58,707 nt of DNA from Acidobacteria bacterium 13_1_20CM_3_53_8 (GCA_001920415.1 MNJR01000155.1:22457-81163), one strand, 5' to 3'. Numbered from the stretch's first letter, positions 27,494 through 35,841 are shown. Translations and numbers: made by a program. The notes: generated by a model not told the origin, from the sequence alone.

Positions 27494-27596
27494 GGGATAA
27501 ATAGGAATTAATAGATGGGTTCATCTATCCAATGATTCAATGAGCCAATGAATCAATCCTTCTTACTCATCCCTCATCCCTCCGCCCTCATCCCTT
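27471..27596. repeat. Heptamer inverted array G (GGGATGA arms)
   Basis: Perfect 28-nt arms, 27471-27498 and 27569-27596, built of GGGATGA/GGGCGGA words. The loop holds a second set of CAATGAnn words (CCAATGATTCAATGAGCCAATGAATCAATC). Same arm family as the element at 17919-18136. The left arm encodes the C-terminus of the S4 protein. Confidence 0.8.
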
Positions 27597-27693
27597 CCTT
27601 CCTCCGTCTGTTTTTCGGGCGCATCTCGCCAGCTTCATGTTTTAGATTGTTTCAGAAGAGAACGCCGTTGAGGTTTTTTGCGTTCGGTGGGGC

Positions 27694-27709
27694 TGGCATG
27701 CGAGTTGCC
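27694..27709 (+). promoter_or_regulatory. Possible sigma54 (-24/-12) promoter of mreB
   Basis: TGGCATG-N4-TTGCC: GG at 27695-27696 and GC at 27707-27708 are separated by 10 nt as RpoN promoters require, and most consensus positions match TGGCACG-N4-TTGCW. Transcription would start near 27720, 57 nt before mreB. A chance match is possible; no activator gene is in the window. Confidence 0.35.
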
Positions 27710-27776
27710 AAATCTAACGGGCGAATTGGACTATATCCCGGCAAGTTGGGCAAAGGTTTTCGGGAGTTTTCTTAAC

Positions 27777-28853
27777 ATGAACATTCTAGGCAATCTTTTC
27801 ACGGACGATCTGGCGATTGATCTGGGCACTGTCAACACGCTCATCTTCGCTCCGGGCAGGGGCATTGTATTGAACGAGCCGTCGGCAGTTGCTGTACATA
27901 AGTACACTAGCGAAGTTCTTGCGGTCGGCGCTGAAGCTTACAAGATGTTGGGGCGCGAGCCGTTCGACGCGGAAGTGTACAGACCAATACGCAACGGCAC
28001 GATTGATAACTTTGAAGTTGCCGAAAAAATGCTCAAAGCATTCATAGGCCGTGTGAACAATGGTCATCACAGGCGCAGCCACATGGTCATAGGCGTGCCC
28101 GGCTCAAGCACTACGCTGGAGCGTCGCTCTGTGGTTGATGCTGCGCGCGATGCTAAGGCCGCGCGCGTTGATCTGGTTGATGAAGGACTCGCTTCTGCGC
28201 TCGGCGCCGGGCTTGATTTCGCGGACGAGCGCGCGCATCTGGTAGTTGACATAGGCGGCGGCACGACCAACATAGCAATCGTAGCCTCCGCTGCCGTTGT
28301 CTCTTCAACAGGTTTGCGCGCGGCTGGCAATGCTATGGATGAAGCCGTGCGCGACTACGTGCGCAACAAGTACGCTATGCAGATTGGCGAGCGCACTGCG
28401 GAGTCTGTTAAGAAGGAGTTGGGCACGGCGCGCGACGACAACGAAAAAGTTTCCGACGAAAAGCGCATGGAAGTCGTAGGCAAAGACTTGGCGGACGGAA
28501 GCGCGAAGGCTGAAGAAATCTCTTCGACGGAAGTGCGCGAGGCCTTGGAGCCTGTGCTCACGGAGATAATCACGGGCGTGCGCCGCGTCATGGAAGATTC
28601 GCAGCCGGACGTTACGGCAGACATCTATCACACAGGAATTATTCTGACGGGCGGTGGGGCGCTGTTAAATGGATTGCCCGAACGTCTTCAGAAGGATGTT
28701 CGCCTTCACGTAGTAGTTGCAGACGACCCGCTCTCGGCTGTGGCTCTGGGCGCAGGGCGCTTGCTGGGCGAACCGGAACGTCTGCATCGCGCGACTATAC
28801 GGCAGGACGTTCCCGAATGGCAGCTATCGGACGAGTTGGTTGTGAACTGGTAA
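27777..28853 (+). CDS. mreB: MreB-family bacterial actin
   Basis: A 358-residue actin-fold ATPase that forms membrane filaments guiding cell-wall growth. Phosphate-1 loop AIDLGTVNTLIF, phosphate-2 loop VVDIGGGTTNIAIV and adenosine motif GIILTGGGALLNGL are all intact. The start MNILGNLF at 27777 has GGGAG 10 nt upstream; the frame is open further up but there is no good start. A charged stretch (ARDDNEKVSDEKRMEVVGKDL, about 235-255) replaces the canonical region after IGERTAE, so it may be a divergent paralog. The usual mreCD, mrdA and rodA neighbours are absent. A terminator follows at 28901. Confidence 0.88.
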   Translation: MNILGNLFTDDLAIDLGTVNTLIFAPGRGIVLNEPSAVAVHKYTSEVLAVGAEAYKMLGREPFDAEVYRPIRNGTIDNFEVAEKMLKAFIGRVNNGHHRRSHMVIGVPGSSTTLERRSVVDAARDAKAARVDLVDEGLASALGAGLDFADERAHLVVDIGGGTTNIAIVASAAVVSSTGLRAAGNAMDEAVRDYVRNKYAMQIGERTAESVKKELGTARDDNEKVSDEKRMEVVGKDLADGSAKAEEISSTEVREALEPVLTEIITGVRRVMEDSQPDVTADIYHTGIILTGGGALLNGLPERLQKDVRLHVVVADDPLSAVALGAGRLLGEPERLHRATIRQDVPEWQLSDELVVNW

Positions 28854-28900
28854 CGTTCAACTCACCCCAGGCGCGCACCTTCGGTGGGTGCGAATGGCAG

Positions 28901-28932
28901 GCCGCATGAGTCTAAGGATTCATGCGGCTTTT
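28901..28932 (+). terminator. Rho-independent terminator after mreB
   Basis: Stem GCCGCATGA (28901-28909) with TCATGCGGC ending 28928, followed by TTTTC. A weaker GCGCACC/GGTGCG hairpin lies just upstream. Confidence 0.7.
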
Positions 28933-28950
28933 CAACTGGAATAAGAAGAT

Positions 28951-29451
28951 TCACAATTCTCTGGGGATTGCGCGCCCGGCGCCGGGCTGGCCTAGAGGAG
29001 AGCTATTGACTCCTTTAGTCTTCGGCCACATAACATAATTCTGAAATACATACTTCCACGGCACGAAGATGCCCACGATGGGTGCCCAAAAGAAAACGTG
29101 GGCCATTTCTTCGGCGGGTGAGCCTGCAAGTGCGCCAACTCGCCACAAGGGATATGCGACCACGATAACCCAGAGCGCCTTATAAAAGATCATGAAGATC
29201 ACTATCGGCAACCACTTTAGCGGCCTTATCAGTCCAAATAAAGATAGTGTCGGGTATGCCGCCCAGACGCAGTATGCGACTGCCTTGGTATGGTCCCACG
29301 GACCCTGATGGTTGATGATCGTTGACCACGTTTGCAAACCCACGCCAACGAACATAAGGAAATAGAGCACTCTCAGGAGATAGATGTTTATAGGGCGAAC
29401 GCCCTCGTATTTTATGTAGTTCGGTGTGAAGATATATTTGATGAATGACAT
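28951..29451 (-). CDS. Small polytopic membrane protein, unknown function
   Basis: A 166-residue protein not assigned to a named family. The start MSFIKYIFTPNYIKYEGVRPINIYLLR is preferred to an upstream TTG. Four hydrophobic segments are visible (VLYFLMFVGVGLQT, VAYCVWAAYPTLSLFGLI, WLPIVIFMIFYKALWVIVV, HVFFWAPIVGIFVPW). Conserved-looking aromatics and a WPxxK motif near the C-terminus are typical of small uncharacterised inner-membrane proteins. It converges with mreB and is transcribed away from the next gene. No Shine-Dalgarno is evident, so translation start and expression remain uncertain. Confidence 0.65.
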   Translation of the reverse strand: MSFIKYIFTPNYIKYEGVRPINIYLLRVLYFLMFVGVGLQTWSTIINHQGPWDHTKAVAYCVWAAYPTLSLFGLIRPLKWLPIVIFMIFYKALWVIVVAYPLWRVGALAGSPAEEMAHVFFWAPIVGIFVPWKYVFQNYVMWPKTKGVNSSPLGQPGAGRAIPREL

Positions 29452-29544
29452 ACGGGTGAGTTTACGTGCGGAATGGGGAAGATGTTCCAAATTTTGCTCG
29501 AATGCTATTTATGAACTTTATAGTCATACTTGAATAGCGGCGCT

Positions 29545-29574
29545 TTGGATAACTTTGAGCCGCATTGTTATAAT
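29545..29574 (+). promoter_or_regulatory. Probable sigma70 promoter of the 65-residue protein
   Basis: TTGGAT (29545-29550), 18-nt spacer, perfect TATAAT (29569-29574); start of transcription would be near 29581, 84 nt before the ATG at 29665. Confidence 0.5.
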
Positions 29575-29664
29575 TTGACGGTTCAGTTGAAGCTGGTTGA
29601 TGCCGGACAGGATTGTTAGCTTGTGCAGTCGGTCTTCGATATCAAGGGGTGTAATCAAAAAGAG

Positions 29665-29862
29665 ATGGATGAAATGACACGGAAGCAGATCGAGCAGGTT
29701 CGCACGGTTGCAGAGCAGATGGGCCATGCCGCGCTGGAAGCAATCGGTCGCGGCGATATTGGACTGGCGCGCAACCGAGCGCGTCAGGCTGCGCAGTACG
29801 CGCGCGTTGCGATTGAGTTGGAAACAGGAGAGCGTTTGGACGAGCCTGAAACCGAAAGATAG
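29665..29862 (+). CDS. Small hydrophilic helical protein, unknown
   Basis: A 65-residue protein beginning MDEMTRKQIEQVRTVAEQ, predicted by eye to be two amphipathic helices rich in Arg, Gln, Glu and Ala (HAALEAIGRGDIGLARNRARQAAQYARVAIELE). No family recognised. ATG 29665 is chosen because AAAGAG precedes it closely; a GTG 42 nt upstream is possible. Support comes from a good sigma70 promoter upstream and from codon bias like the neighbours. The heptad-like Ala/Arg pattern suggests a helical hairpin. Confidence 0.5.
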   Translation: MDEMTRKQIEQVRTVAEQMGHAALEAIGRGDIGLARNRARQAAQYARVAIELETGERLDEPETER

Positions 29863-29895
29863 CGTTTCGAGTCAAACGACTCTGAGCATCTGAAA

Positions 29896-30306
29896 ATGAG
29901 ATTCGTAATCTTTACAATCATCATCTCGCTAGTCCTGGGCTTGGCCGAGCACTCTTGCGAAGCCAAAGGCGCGCGGCTTGGGCGCGAGTTCAAAATGAAA
30001 GTCGGCCAGGAGGTTGGCTTTCGTGAAGAAGGTTTGCGAATCGAATTAAAATCCGTGCTGGAAGACTCGCGCTGCCCGCGCGGAGTCGAGTGCATACAGG
30101 CTGGCCGCGCGCGAATCAGCTTGAACTTGAATAAAGCGAACGGCGATTCGGATTCGGTTGAGTTGAGCACGGACGCAAACGGGAGAAGCGCGACATCAAT
30201 GGGCTACGAAATCAAGCTGGTGAAGCTTGAGCCATACCCGAAGACAAAAAATCAGAAGATCAGCAAAAGCTCTTACGTCGCCACGCTCGTCGTCACAAGA
30301 AGATAA
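29896..30306 (+). CDS. Small secreted cysteine-containing protein, unknown
   Basis: A 136-residue exported protein. A signal peptide covers residues 1-20 (FVIFTIIISLVLGLAEHS). The mature part is beta-rich with a central motif DSRCPRGVECIQAGRA around residues 57-72, which I have the impression recurs in small uncharacterised bacterial secreted proteins as DSRCP-x2-x2-C-x2-AG; no function is known to me. The two Cys probably form a disulfide. It starts 33 nt after the 65-residue gene and ends 38 nt before dusB, so the three may be co-transcribed. Confidence 0.65.
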   Translation: MRFVIFTIIISLVLGLAEHSCEAKGARLGREFKMKVGQEVGFREEGLRIELKSVLEDSRCPRGVECIQAGRARISLNLNKANGDSDSVELSTDANGRSATSMGYEIKLVKLEPYPKTKNQKISKSSYVATLVVTRR

Positions 30307-30344
30307 AAGTCTGTCCAACCAGCAGACCATTTTTTTGGGAAGCT

Positions 30345-31409
30345 ATGAAGCCATTCAAGATTAGAGACATTGAGATTAACCCGCCACTGATTCTATCGCC
30401 TATGGCGGGCGTAACCGACATCTCTTTCCGTCGGCTGCTCAAGCGGCGCGGCGGCATAGGTCTCACTGTTTCAGAGTTTATTTCAGTTGAAGGCTTAACG
30501 CGCAACAACCCGAAATCAAAAAGACAGATGCGTTTCTTTGAAGAAGAGCGCCCGTTCGCCGTGCAGATTTTCGGAGGCCAATCGGAAAGAATGCGCATGG
30601 CTGCGGAGATGGCCGAAGAGGTCGGCGCAGATATTTTGGATGTGAATTGCGGCTGCCCCGCGCCGAAAGTCGTGAAGCACGGCGGAGGCTCCGGCCTCTT
30701 GCGCGACTATTCAAGGCTGGAAGAAATTTTGAGGGAGATTAAGAAGGCGATCAGCATCCCGCTCACGATAAAAATTCGCGCGGGCTACTACGACCACACA
30801 ATCAACGCTGTCGAGACGGCGAAGCTTGCCGAAAGTTGCGGTGTAGAGCACATAGCTCTTCATGGTCGAACGAAAGAGCAGGGCTACAAGGGGCTGGCCG
30901 ACTGGGATTTGGTTCGGCAGATTAAAGAGGTCGTGAGCGTGCCCGTCTCAGGCAGCGGCGACGTGACATCTGTCGAGCAGGCATTCGCGCGCTGGCAGGA
31001 GACCGGATGCGACGGCATCCTGATAGGACGCGGCGCAATGGCGAACCCCTGGATTTTCCGTCAGATTGAAGACGCTCTTCACGGGCGAGAAATCTTTCAA
31101 CCTACGATTGAAGACAAGCGCGCAGTGCTTCTGGAATATTTCGAGATGCTTCTTGAGGACATGCCCGAATTAGCCGCCATAGGACGCATGAAACAACTCG
31201 CAGGACAATTCACAAAGGGACTGCAAGGCGGCGCGCTCTTCCGCACCACAATCTATCACTCGCACTCCGTCACAGAAGTGCTTGACCGCATCAGCGAATA
31301 TTTTGAAGCGGTCGCGGCAGGTCGGCCTTATTATGGGGAAGGGAAGCCGGAAGAAGTGGAAGAAGCGCCCGCGCTGGATTCGTGCGAGGCCGCGACGGTT
31401 AATTCATAG
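30345..31409 (+). CDS. dusB: tRNA-dihydrouridine synthase B
   Basis: A 354-residue FMN enzyme that reduces uridine to dihydrouridine in the tRNA D-loop with NADPH. It has the TIM-barrel FMN-binding start PMAGVTDISFRRL, the catalytic Cys in DVNCGCPAPKV followed by GGGSGLL, IKIRAGY, HGRTKEQGY, GSGDV and IGRGAMANPW. A C-terminal helical tRNA-binding domain follows from about residue 245. Length is slightly above DusB of E. coli because of an acidic tail. In many bacteria dusB precedes fis or ntr genes; here it stands at the end of a run of small genes. Confidence 0.92.
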   Translation: MKPFKIRDIEINPPLILSPMAGVTDISFRRLLKRRGGIGLTVSEFISVEGLTRNNPKSKRQMRFFEEERPFAVQIFGGQSERMRMAAEMAEEVGADILDVNCGCPAPKVVKHGGGSGLLRDYSRLEEILREIKKAISIPLTIKIRAGYYDHTINAVETAKLAESCGVEHIALHGRTKEQGYKGLADWDLVRQIKEVVSVPVSGSGDVTSVEQAFARWQETGCDGILIGRGAMANPWIFRQIEDALHGREIFQPTIEDKRAVLLEYFEMLLEDMPELAAIGRMKQLAGQFTKGLQGGALFRTTIYHSHSVTEVLDRISEYFEAVAAGRPYYGEGKPEEVEEAPALDSCEAATVNS

Positions 31410-31493
31410 CCAAGCGTCTAATGCGAGTCGTAATGTCAAAGCTTGACTGTAGAGTCGGTCGGGAGTTAATGACTCGTTCGGCTGCGGTTTGAT

Positions 31494-31949
31494 TCAACCT
31501 TCATCTGTCTCTGTGAGTAATTGTGCGTCTATCAAATCTTGAGGTCGCCCTGAAGCTATTTTTGACGTGATTAAATCCTGCTTGGAGATGAATGAAACCA
31601 TAACCCCGTCGAAATCTGTTATCACCCTGCGCTCCCAAGCCTCGTCAAACTTTAATCCTGTAATAGACATAAGAATGTCCACACGAACCGGCGCAACACC
31701 CAATTGATAGAAATAACCTTCGTGAGCGAAATCATCTTCGGTGAGTCCGGCCATCGGCGCTCCAAAAGCGCATAACGCCTTATAAACGGCTGCGGCATTA
31801 TCTTTATCCGCGCTAACCCACAGATCAATATCTTTGGTGTAGCGCGGCTCAGCATACTTGGTAACAGCATACCCGCCGACGACCAGATATTTAACTTGGT
31901 AGTCGTTGAAAGTTTTCAATATCTCTTTGAAGTCGGAGTTCGCTAACAT
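31494..31949 (-). CDS. Nucleotidyltransferase-fold protein, MNT/AbiEii-like
   Basis: A 151-residue protein starting MLANSDFKEILKTFNDYQ. VVGGYAVTKYAEPRYTKDIDLW carries the G-G and D-x-D catalytic elements of the polymerase-beta fold, with PVRVDILMSITG as the third-acid strand and SKQDLITSKIASGRPQDLIDAQLL as the C-terminal helix common to this group. Stand-alone members often belong to toxin-antitoxin or defence modules. The upstream frame extends further but without support. It overlaps the small gene 31891-32115 by 59 nt. The DNA is more AT-rich than neighbours, suggesting acquisition. Confidence 0.75.
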   Translation of the reverse strand: MLANSDFKEILKTFNDYQVKYLVVGGYAVTKYAEPRYTKDIDLWVSADKDNAAAVYKALCAFGAPMAGLTEDDFAHEGYFYQLGVAPVRVDILMSITGLKFDEAWERRVITDFDGVMVSFISKQDLITSKIASGRPQDLIDAQLLTETDEG

Positions 31950-32115
31950 CCTTACCTTTGATGATGTAAGACTGAACGACAAGCTCCCACGCGGCGGCAA
32001 ACCTATCAGCATCACTTTGAGCCTGCCAGAATTTTATATCGAAAGAGCGATCCATCTCTTCAATCTTACCCGTTCGCTCTACGAAATTAGTCCTCATATC
32101 ATCGAAGTATAACAT
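31891..32115 (-). CDS. Small partner protein of the nucleotidyltransferase
   Basis: Up to 74 residues; the conserved-looking part is MDRSFDIKFWQAQSDADRFAAAWELVVQSYIIKGKDVSELRLQRDIENFQR in pieces (FDIKFWQAQ, RFAAAWELV, LRLQRDIENFQR). I recognise this as a type of small protein encoded directly before nucleotidyltransferase genes, without a known function. The start may be the ATG at 32055, which has GAAGAG just upstream, instead of 32115. Overlap with the next gene points to translational coupling. A toxin-antitoxin role is inference. Confidence 0.65.
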   Translation of the reverse strand: MLYFDDMRTNFVERTGKIEEMDRSFDIKFWQAQSDADRFAAAWELVVQSYIIKGKDVSELRLQRDIENFQRLPS

Positions 32116-32209
32116 AAGCTTTCAATTCGGGTGCTCGGCTCAAATAGCTTATTATGCGTTATCCTCTTGTCACCCTTTGTATCCAATGTGGAAGTAACCT
32201 AACCACTTC

Positions 32210-33148
32210 TTATTCCACATCCGGCACCCAGAACGTGCGCCCGCCGTTGGTGACTTTCTTCAATCCGAGCGATGGGAGTTGATCTTCTGACACTCCTAGA
32301 TAGGTGAAGTGCGGCGTGTCGGAGATTACGGTTTGAAACCAGCCGTGATGAGCCAGGATTTTACGCACCGATGGATTGTCGTTTTCGGTAACGTCGAAGG
32401 CGAGCATGGAGAGATGTTGGGACGCGCCGGGGGCTGCGACCGAAGAGAGGATTGATCTGGTGAAGTCGCGGTTGAAGAAGAGGCCGCGCGATTCGAGTTG
32501 AAGAATTTCCGAGACCTGATCGCGCGGGCTGAGACGTTTGATTCGGTCTGCGTCTTGTTGCGAGAGTTGGCCTGCGTTCGTCCAGTGTTGAAGTCCGGGT
32601 TCGACGCGACTGAGCCAGAGCGAGATGGTGTCCGTGTAGCTTCGTCGCGCAGCGTCCGAGCCGCGTGGCGTTATCTTCAAACCTGCTGCTTGCGCTTCGT
32701 TGCGCGCCTGCATGAGCGCGGCCATCGCGGGCGCTTGCAATTCCATAGTCATCCCGCCCATGTCTTCGCGCGTTGTTCTAACGCTTGATTGCCATCGGCT
32801 GACTTCCGCATCGTCTGCGAAGATAACGGTGGGCGGAGCTTGAGCGCCGCCGCGCGCTACGAACATCGCGCCGTATTCTGCTAAAAGTCTTCGGCCAACT
32901 GCGTCTGATTGGTCGGGGATATGAAAGCCTTGCGGCAGGCTTGATGCGAAATTAGAGTTCATGGCGGTGTGCGCGGGTTGCGAAGGACTTCTGGAGTTGC
33001 GCGAGTTGGAGTTTGCGTCGCGGTTGCTGCTCCACAGGTTCGTACACGCGAGCGAGAGCGAGAGCAGGAGCGCCGCCAAGAGCGTTTGGCTCAATCGTAG
33101 AACGGTCTTGCGATTGGCGTGGAGTGTTGAAGGCTGCATAGGCTTCAC
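32210..33148 (-). CDS. M15/VanY-like putative peptidase lipoprotein
   Basis: A 312-residue exported protein: a signal peptide with LSLSLACTN (lipobox-like, Cys near residue 35), an Asn/Ser-rich linker, then a domain with VanY-type D-Ala-D-Ala carboxypeptidase features. The zinc motif SxHxxGxAxD appears as SQHLSMLAFD (Gly replaced by Met) and the last ligand as TPHFTYLG. This arrangement suggests peptidoglycan trimming or binding in the periplasm. A classical GRS-xxxQ substrate motif is only weakly visible (KITPRGSDAARR), so activity is uncertain. The next gene on the strand (zinc ribbon/SH3) ends 19 nt upstream; co-transcription is likely. Confidence 0.6.
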   Translation of the reverse strand: MKPMQPSTLHANRKTVLRLSQTLLAALLLSLSLACTNLWSSNRDANSNSRNSRSPSQPAHTAMNSNFASSLPQGFHIPDQSDAVGRRLLAEYGAMFVARGGAQAPPTVIFADDAEVSRWQSSVRTTREDMGGMTMELQAPAMAALMQARNEAQAAGLKITPRGSDAARRSYTDTISLWLSRVEPGLQHWTNAGQLSQQDADRIKRLSPRDQVSEILQLESRGLFFNRDFTRSILSSVAAPGASQHLSMLAFDVTENDNPSVRKILAHHGWFQTVISDTPHFTYLGVSEDQLPSLGLKKVTNGGRTFWVPDVE

Positions 33149-33167
33149 ACGCGCGCGTACGGCGCGG

Positions 33168-34262
33168 TCAGTAGGAGATGAACGGACTAAAAACCCAGCC
33201 GCGCGACCCGTCGTAGGTTTGCACCTGCGTCCAGTTGGAAGTTATGCCGTTCCACGTCGAATAGTTTGGCGAAACACCGAGTACCCACACTTTCTGCCCG
33301 CGATCCAGCTTATTAATCTTTGCGCCGTTCAAGTCTGGCATAGCGCGCACGACTACGTTGTTGTCATTGCAGTAACCCAATCTTGCGCCGGGCGGCCCCA
33401 TCTGTTGCTGCTGCGCTGTCGCAGGCTGGCGGCTCTGTGCGGGCGTAGGCGAAGGCGTTGGCTTCACTTGAAGCTTCGCAACTTGCGGCGACTCCGAAGG
33501 CGAACTCACGCCGTTCTCGACCTCAAAAGGCCAGAGCTTGTGATTGCCCTCGTTCACATATCCGTTGAAGAGAGCGAAAGCATATCTTCCTGTGGGAAGA
33601 CCGCCCGCGACCTTTATCTGCTTCATGCCGCTTCTGCCTTCTACGGGCGAGACCTGATAGCTCCAGTATTTCGCGTTGCCGTCCGAGTCAATCGAATCCA
33701 CCTGAACAAGCTTCAAATCCGCTACGGGTATGTCCTGCGCCTCTGCGTATAGGATAACAGTGGGCATACCGTCTGCGCGCACCAGAGATGAATCGTTGTT
33801 GATAGAATCGCGCCCCTCTACAGCGTTGCTGAAATCTCTGCGGCGAAGTTCGTTGAGCGAATCGCCGTCGCGCACGAAGATGCCGAAGTGATCTGGAAGC
33901 GCGCCAGATGCTGCGACAGAATTACTGTTCCGCATGGCGCGAAGAGCAAAGAAGGCGATTGCGCCGATTGCGACTACTGCTATCAAGCCTGCGACGAATA
34001 TGAGCGGCCACTTGCTGGCGCTTCGTCTGGGCGGCGCTGCCGCAATCACTGGCGGCGAGAATGGTGGCAAGGGTGCGCTCTGTTGTGGCTGCCACGCGGG
34101 CGTAGTCTGCGGAGCAGCGTAGCCTTGCGTAGGCTGTTGCTGCTGCGGCAGGACGAAAGTTTTGTCTGAAACGGTCGGCGCAGTTCCGTAGGCAGACGCG
34201 CCGCAATTTCTGCAAAAGCGCTCGCCAGCTATTATCTCAGTTCCGCACTGTTGGCAGTTCAT
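33168..34262 (-). CDS. Zinc-ribbon, single-pass membrane, SH3-domain protein
   Basis: A 364-residue protein with modular layout: an N-terminal zinc ribbon (CQQCGTE, RFCRNCGAS, four Cys), a Gln/Pro linker, one transmembrane helix (WPLIFVAGLIAVVAIGAIAFFAL, about residues 93-115), an extracytoplasmic domain (about 125-255, DHFGIFVRDGDSLNELRRRDF), a Pro/Thr/Gln linker and a bacterial SH3 domain (about 297-364, VVRAMPDLNGAKI, VWVLGVSP, GWVFSPFI). SH3b domains usually bind peptidoglycan; the cytosolic zinc ribbon suggests a sensor. The companion gene encodes an M15-like protein. GAGGTG lies just upstream of the ATG. Confidence 0.7.
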   Translation of the reverse strand: MNCQQCGTEIIAGERFCRNCGASAYGTAPTVSDKTFVLPQQQQPTQGYAAPQTTPAWQPQQSAPLPPFSPPVIAAAPPRRSASKWPLIFVAGLIAVVAIGAIAFFALRAMRNSNSVAASGALPDHFGIFVRDGDSLNELRRRDFSNAVEGRDSINNDSSLVRADGMPTVILYAEAQDIPVADLKLVQVDSIDSDGNAKYWSYQVSPVEGRSGMKQIKVAGGLPTGRYAFALFNGYVNEGNHKLWPFEVENGVSSPSESPQVAKLQVKPTPSPTPAQSRQPATAQQQQMGPPGARLGYCNDNNVVVRAMPDLNGAKINKLDRGQKVWVLGVSPNYSTWNGITSNWTQVQTYDGSRGWVFSPFISY

Positions 34263-34340
34263 AAAGTATTCACCTCATGAAGTAGTGAAGCTTCTGATGA
34301 AATATTCAACGAAATAAATTCTGAAGAGCTACATCAAATA

Positions 34341-34458
34341 AGTCAAAAGGTAAAAGGCAAAAGGAAGGACAAAGCCTTCATCTCTAATTTTTTAATTTAT
34401 AATTCATGCCTGCAAGGCGTGTCCACACTTTTTCCTTTTACCTTTTTCCTTTTGACTT
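34341..34458. repeat. Heptamer inverted array H (GGCAAAA/GGTAAAA words)
   Basis: Left AGTCAAAAGGTAAAAGGC... (34341-34366) and right TTTTTCCTTTTACC...TTTTGACTT (34430-34458) are near-perfect reverse complements around a 60-nt AT-rich loop. It fills the spacer between NDH-2 (stop at 34463) and the zinc-ribbon gene. Same word family as 44785-44902 and 54954-55013. Confidence 0.75.
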
Positions 34459-34462
34459 TTCT

Positions 34463-35704
34463 TTAGCGACCAAAGCCGAGAGGCTGAAGCGGGCGCGGGC
34501 TTGTGCCTTCAAAGAACCAGCTAGCGCCGACGCGCAGGCGGTGATGCCATGTCGGAAGCCTCTGCGTGTAGAGTGCGAACCGCGCCTGTCGTGCGAGTGC
34601 GCCGCCGAAAGCTTTATTGCCAGCCAGCACGGCTGCGCGCTCTGTTCCAAGACTAACGGCCTCGCCAAGCTCCTCAAAATGTTTTGTGCGAAGCGGCTTG
34701 CCGGAAAGAAACGCTCGAATGTTGTCGGCCACGACGCCAGCCTCTTGAAAAGCAAGCTGTGCTGTTCCCGCCAGACGCGGCGATACGTCCGTGTAAAGCG
34801 CAATGTCGCCGAGCGCGAAGACGTTCTCAAAATTCGTTGTCTGCAAAGTGGGTTTGACTATGATTAGACCGCGCCTGTCTTTCTCCAAATCCAGTTTGTC
34901 AACGAGGGGATTCACGCGCACGCCAGCAGTCCACACGACTCCAGCGGTCTCAACTTCCGTCATCTCGCCTTTGTGCTCGAAGACTATTGAGCGAGGTGTT
35001 ACGCGCTTTACTACTGTTCGCGTGTGGGCTTCAACTCTAATCTCTTTCAAAGCCTCTTCGACGTATGAGCGAATCTCGTCGCCCATGCCGGGCACTAATT
35101 GATCGCTCATCTCAAGAACCATCACGCGCGGCTCGCCTTTCAGAGCGCGGCGCTCAAATGCGTCGCGCAGCAAGTCCGCCATCTTCGTGGAAAGCTCCAC
35201 GCCGCTTGCGCCTCCGCCTACGATTGCGAAGGTGAGAGCGCGGCGCGCGTCCTGCGGGTCTGCGTCGGGCGGCACGCGGTCTAAAGCATCAACCATGCGC
35301 TGGCGTAGTGCGTCCGCATTCTCTATCGTTCGGAAGGGAAACGCGTAAGTTTCCGCGCCCTCAATGTTCCAATAATTCGTGACGCCGCCGACCGCCATGA
35401 CCAGCACGTCGTAAGCAAGTACGCCTTTGCGCCCGGCGATTATGGCTTCGCGCTTCTGTAAATCAATCTCTGAGACTGCGCCGCGAATAATCAGCGTGCG
35501 CTCGTCCAGAAGCTCTTTGTAAGCGGGCGCGATGTGCCAGGCCTCTACTTCGCCGCTCAGGTATTCGTAAAGAAGCGGTTTGAAAAGGAAATGATCCTCG
35601 CTGCTCACCAGAGTAGTTTGCGCATGGCCTTCCAAACCAAGAGCAGTGAACACTCCGCCGAATCCGCCGCCAATGATGAGTACACGCGCCTGAGATGTGC
35701 TCAT
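34463..35704 (-). CDS. ndh: Type II NADH dehydrogenase (NDH-2)
   Basis: A 413-residue FAD enzyme that oxidises NADH and reduces quinone without proton pumping. Start MSTSQARVLIIGGGFGGV at 35704 with AAAGGA 5-6 nt upstream; an ATG-like TTG 18 nt up is less likely. FAD motif IIGGGFGGV, NADH motif IVGGGASGVELS near 165, FALGDIA near 295 and the quinone-side AQLAFQEAGVVADNI are present. The C-terminal region (LARQARFALYTQRLPTWHHRLRV) is the usual amphipathic membrane helix. Length is typical. It stands alone between repeats. Confidence 0.9.
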   Translation of the reverse strand: MSTSQARVLIIGGGFGGVFTALGLEGHAQTTLVSSEDHFLFKPLLYEYLSGEVEAWHIAPAYKELLDERTLIIRGAVSEIDLQKREAIIAGRKGVLAYDVLVMAVGGVTNYWNIEGAETYAFPFRTIENADALRQRMVDALDRVPPDADPQDARRALTFAIVGGGASGVELSTKMADLLRDAFERRALKGEPRVMVLEMSDQLVPGMGDEIRSYVEEALKEIRVEAHTRTVVKRVTPRSIVFEHKGEMTEVETAGVVWTAGVRVNPLVDKLDLEKDRRGLIIVKPTLQTTNFENVFALGDIALYTDVSPRLAGTAQLAFQEAGVVADNIRAFLSGKPLRTKHFEELGEAVSLGTERAAVLAGNKAFGGALARQARFALYTQRLPTWHHRLRVGASWFFEGTSPRPLQPLGFGR

Positions 35705-35841
35705 GTGAATCCTTTCACCCAATCTGTTTTGGGGATGGTAGCAAATAAGTGAGGCGAGCGCACGTCTTGCTAAACTAAGTAGCGAGTTAATTCATCGTTG
35801 AGAGTTGAACTGAATGAAAAGTTCAACCACCGCAGGGCACG

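Noticed and set aside
32961-33752. 263-residue + strand frame across the M15-like and SH3 genes
   Set aside because: Spans two well-supported minus-strand genes, Arg-rich with no recognisable domain.
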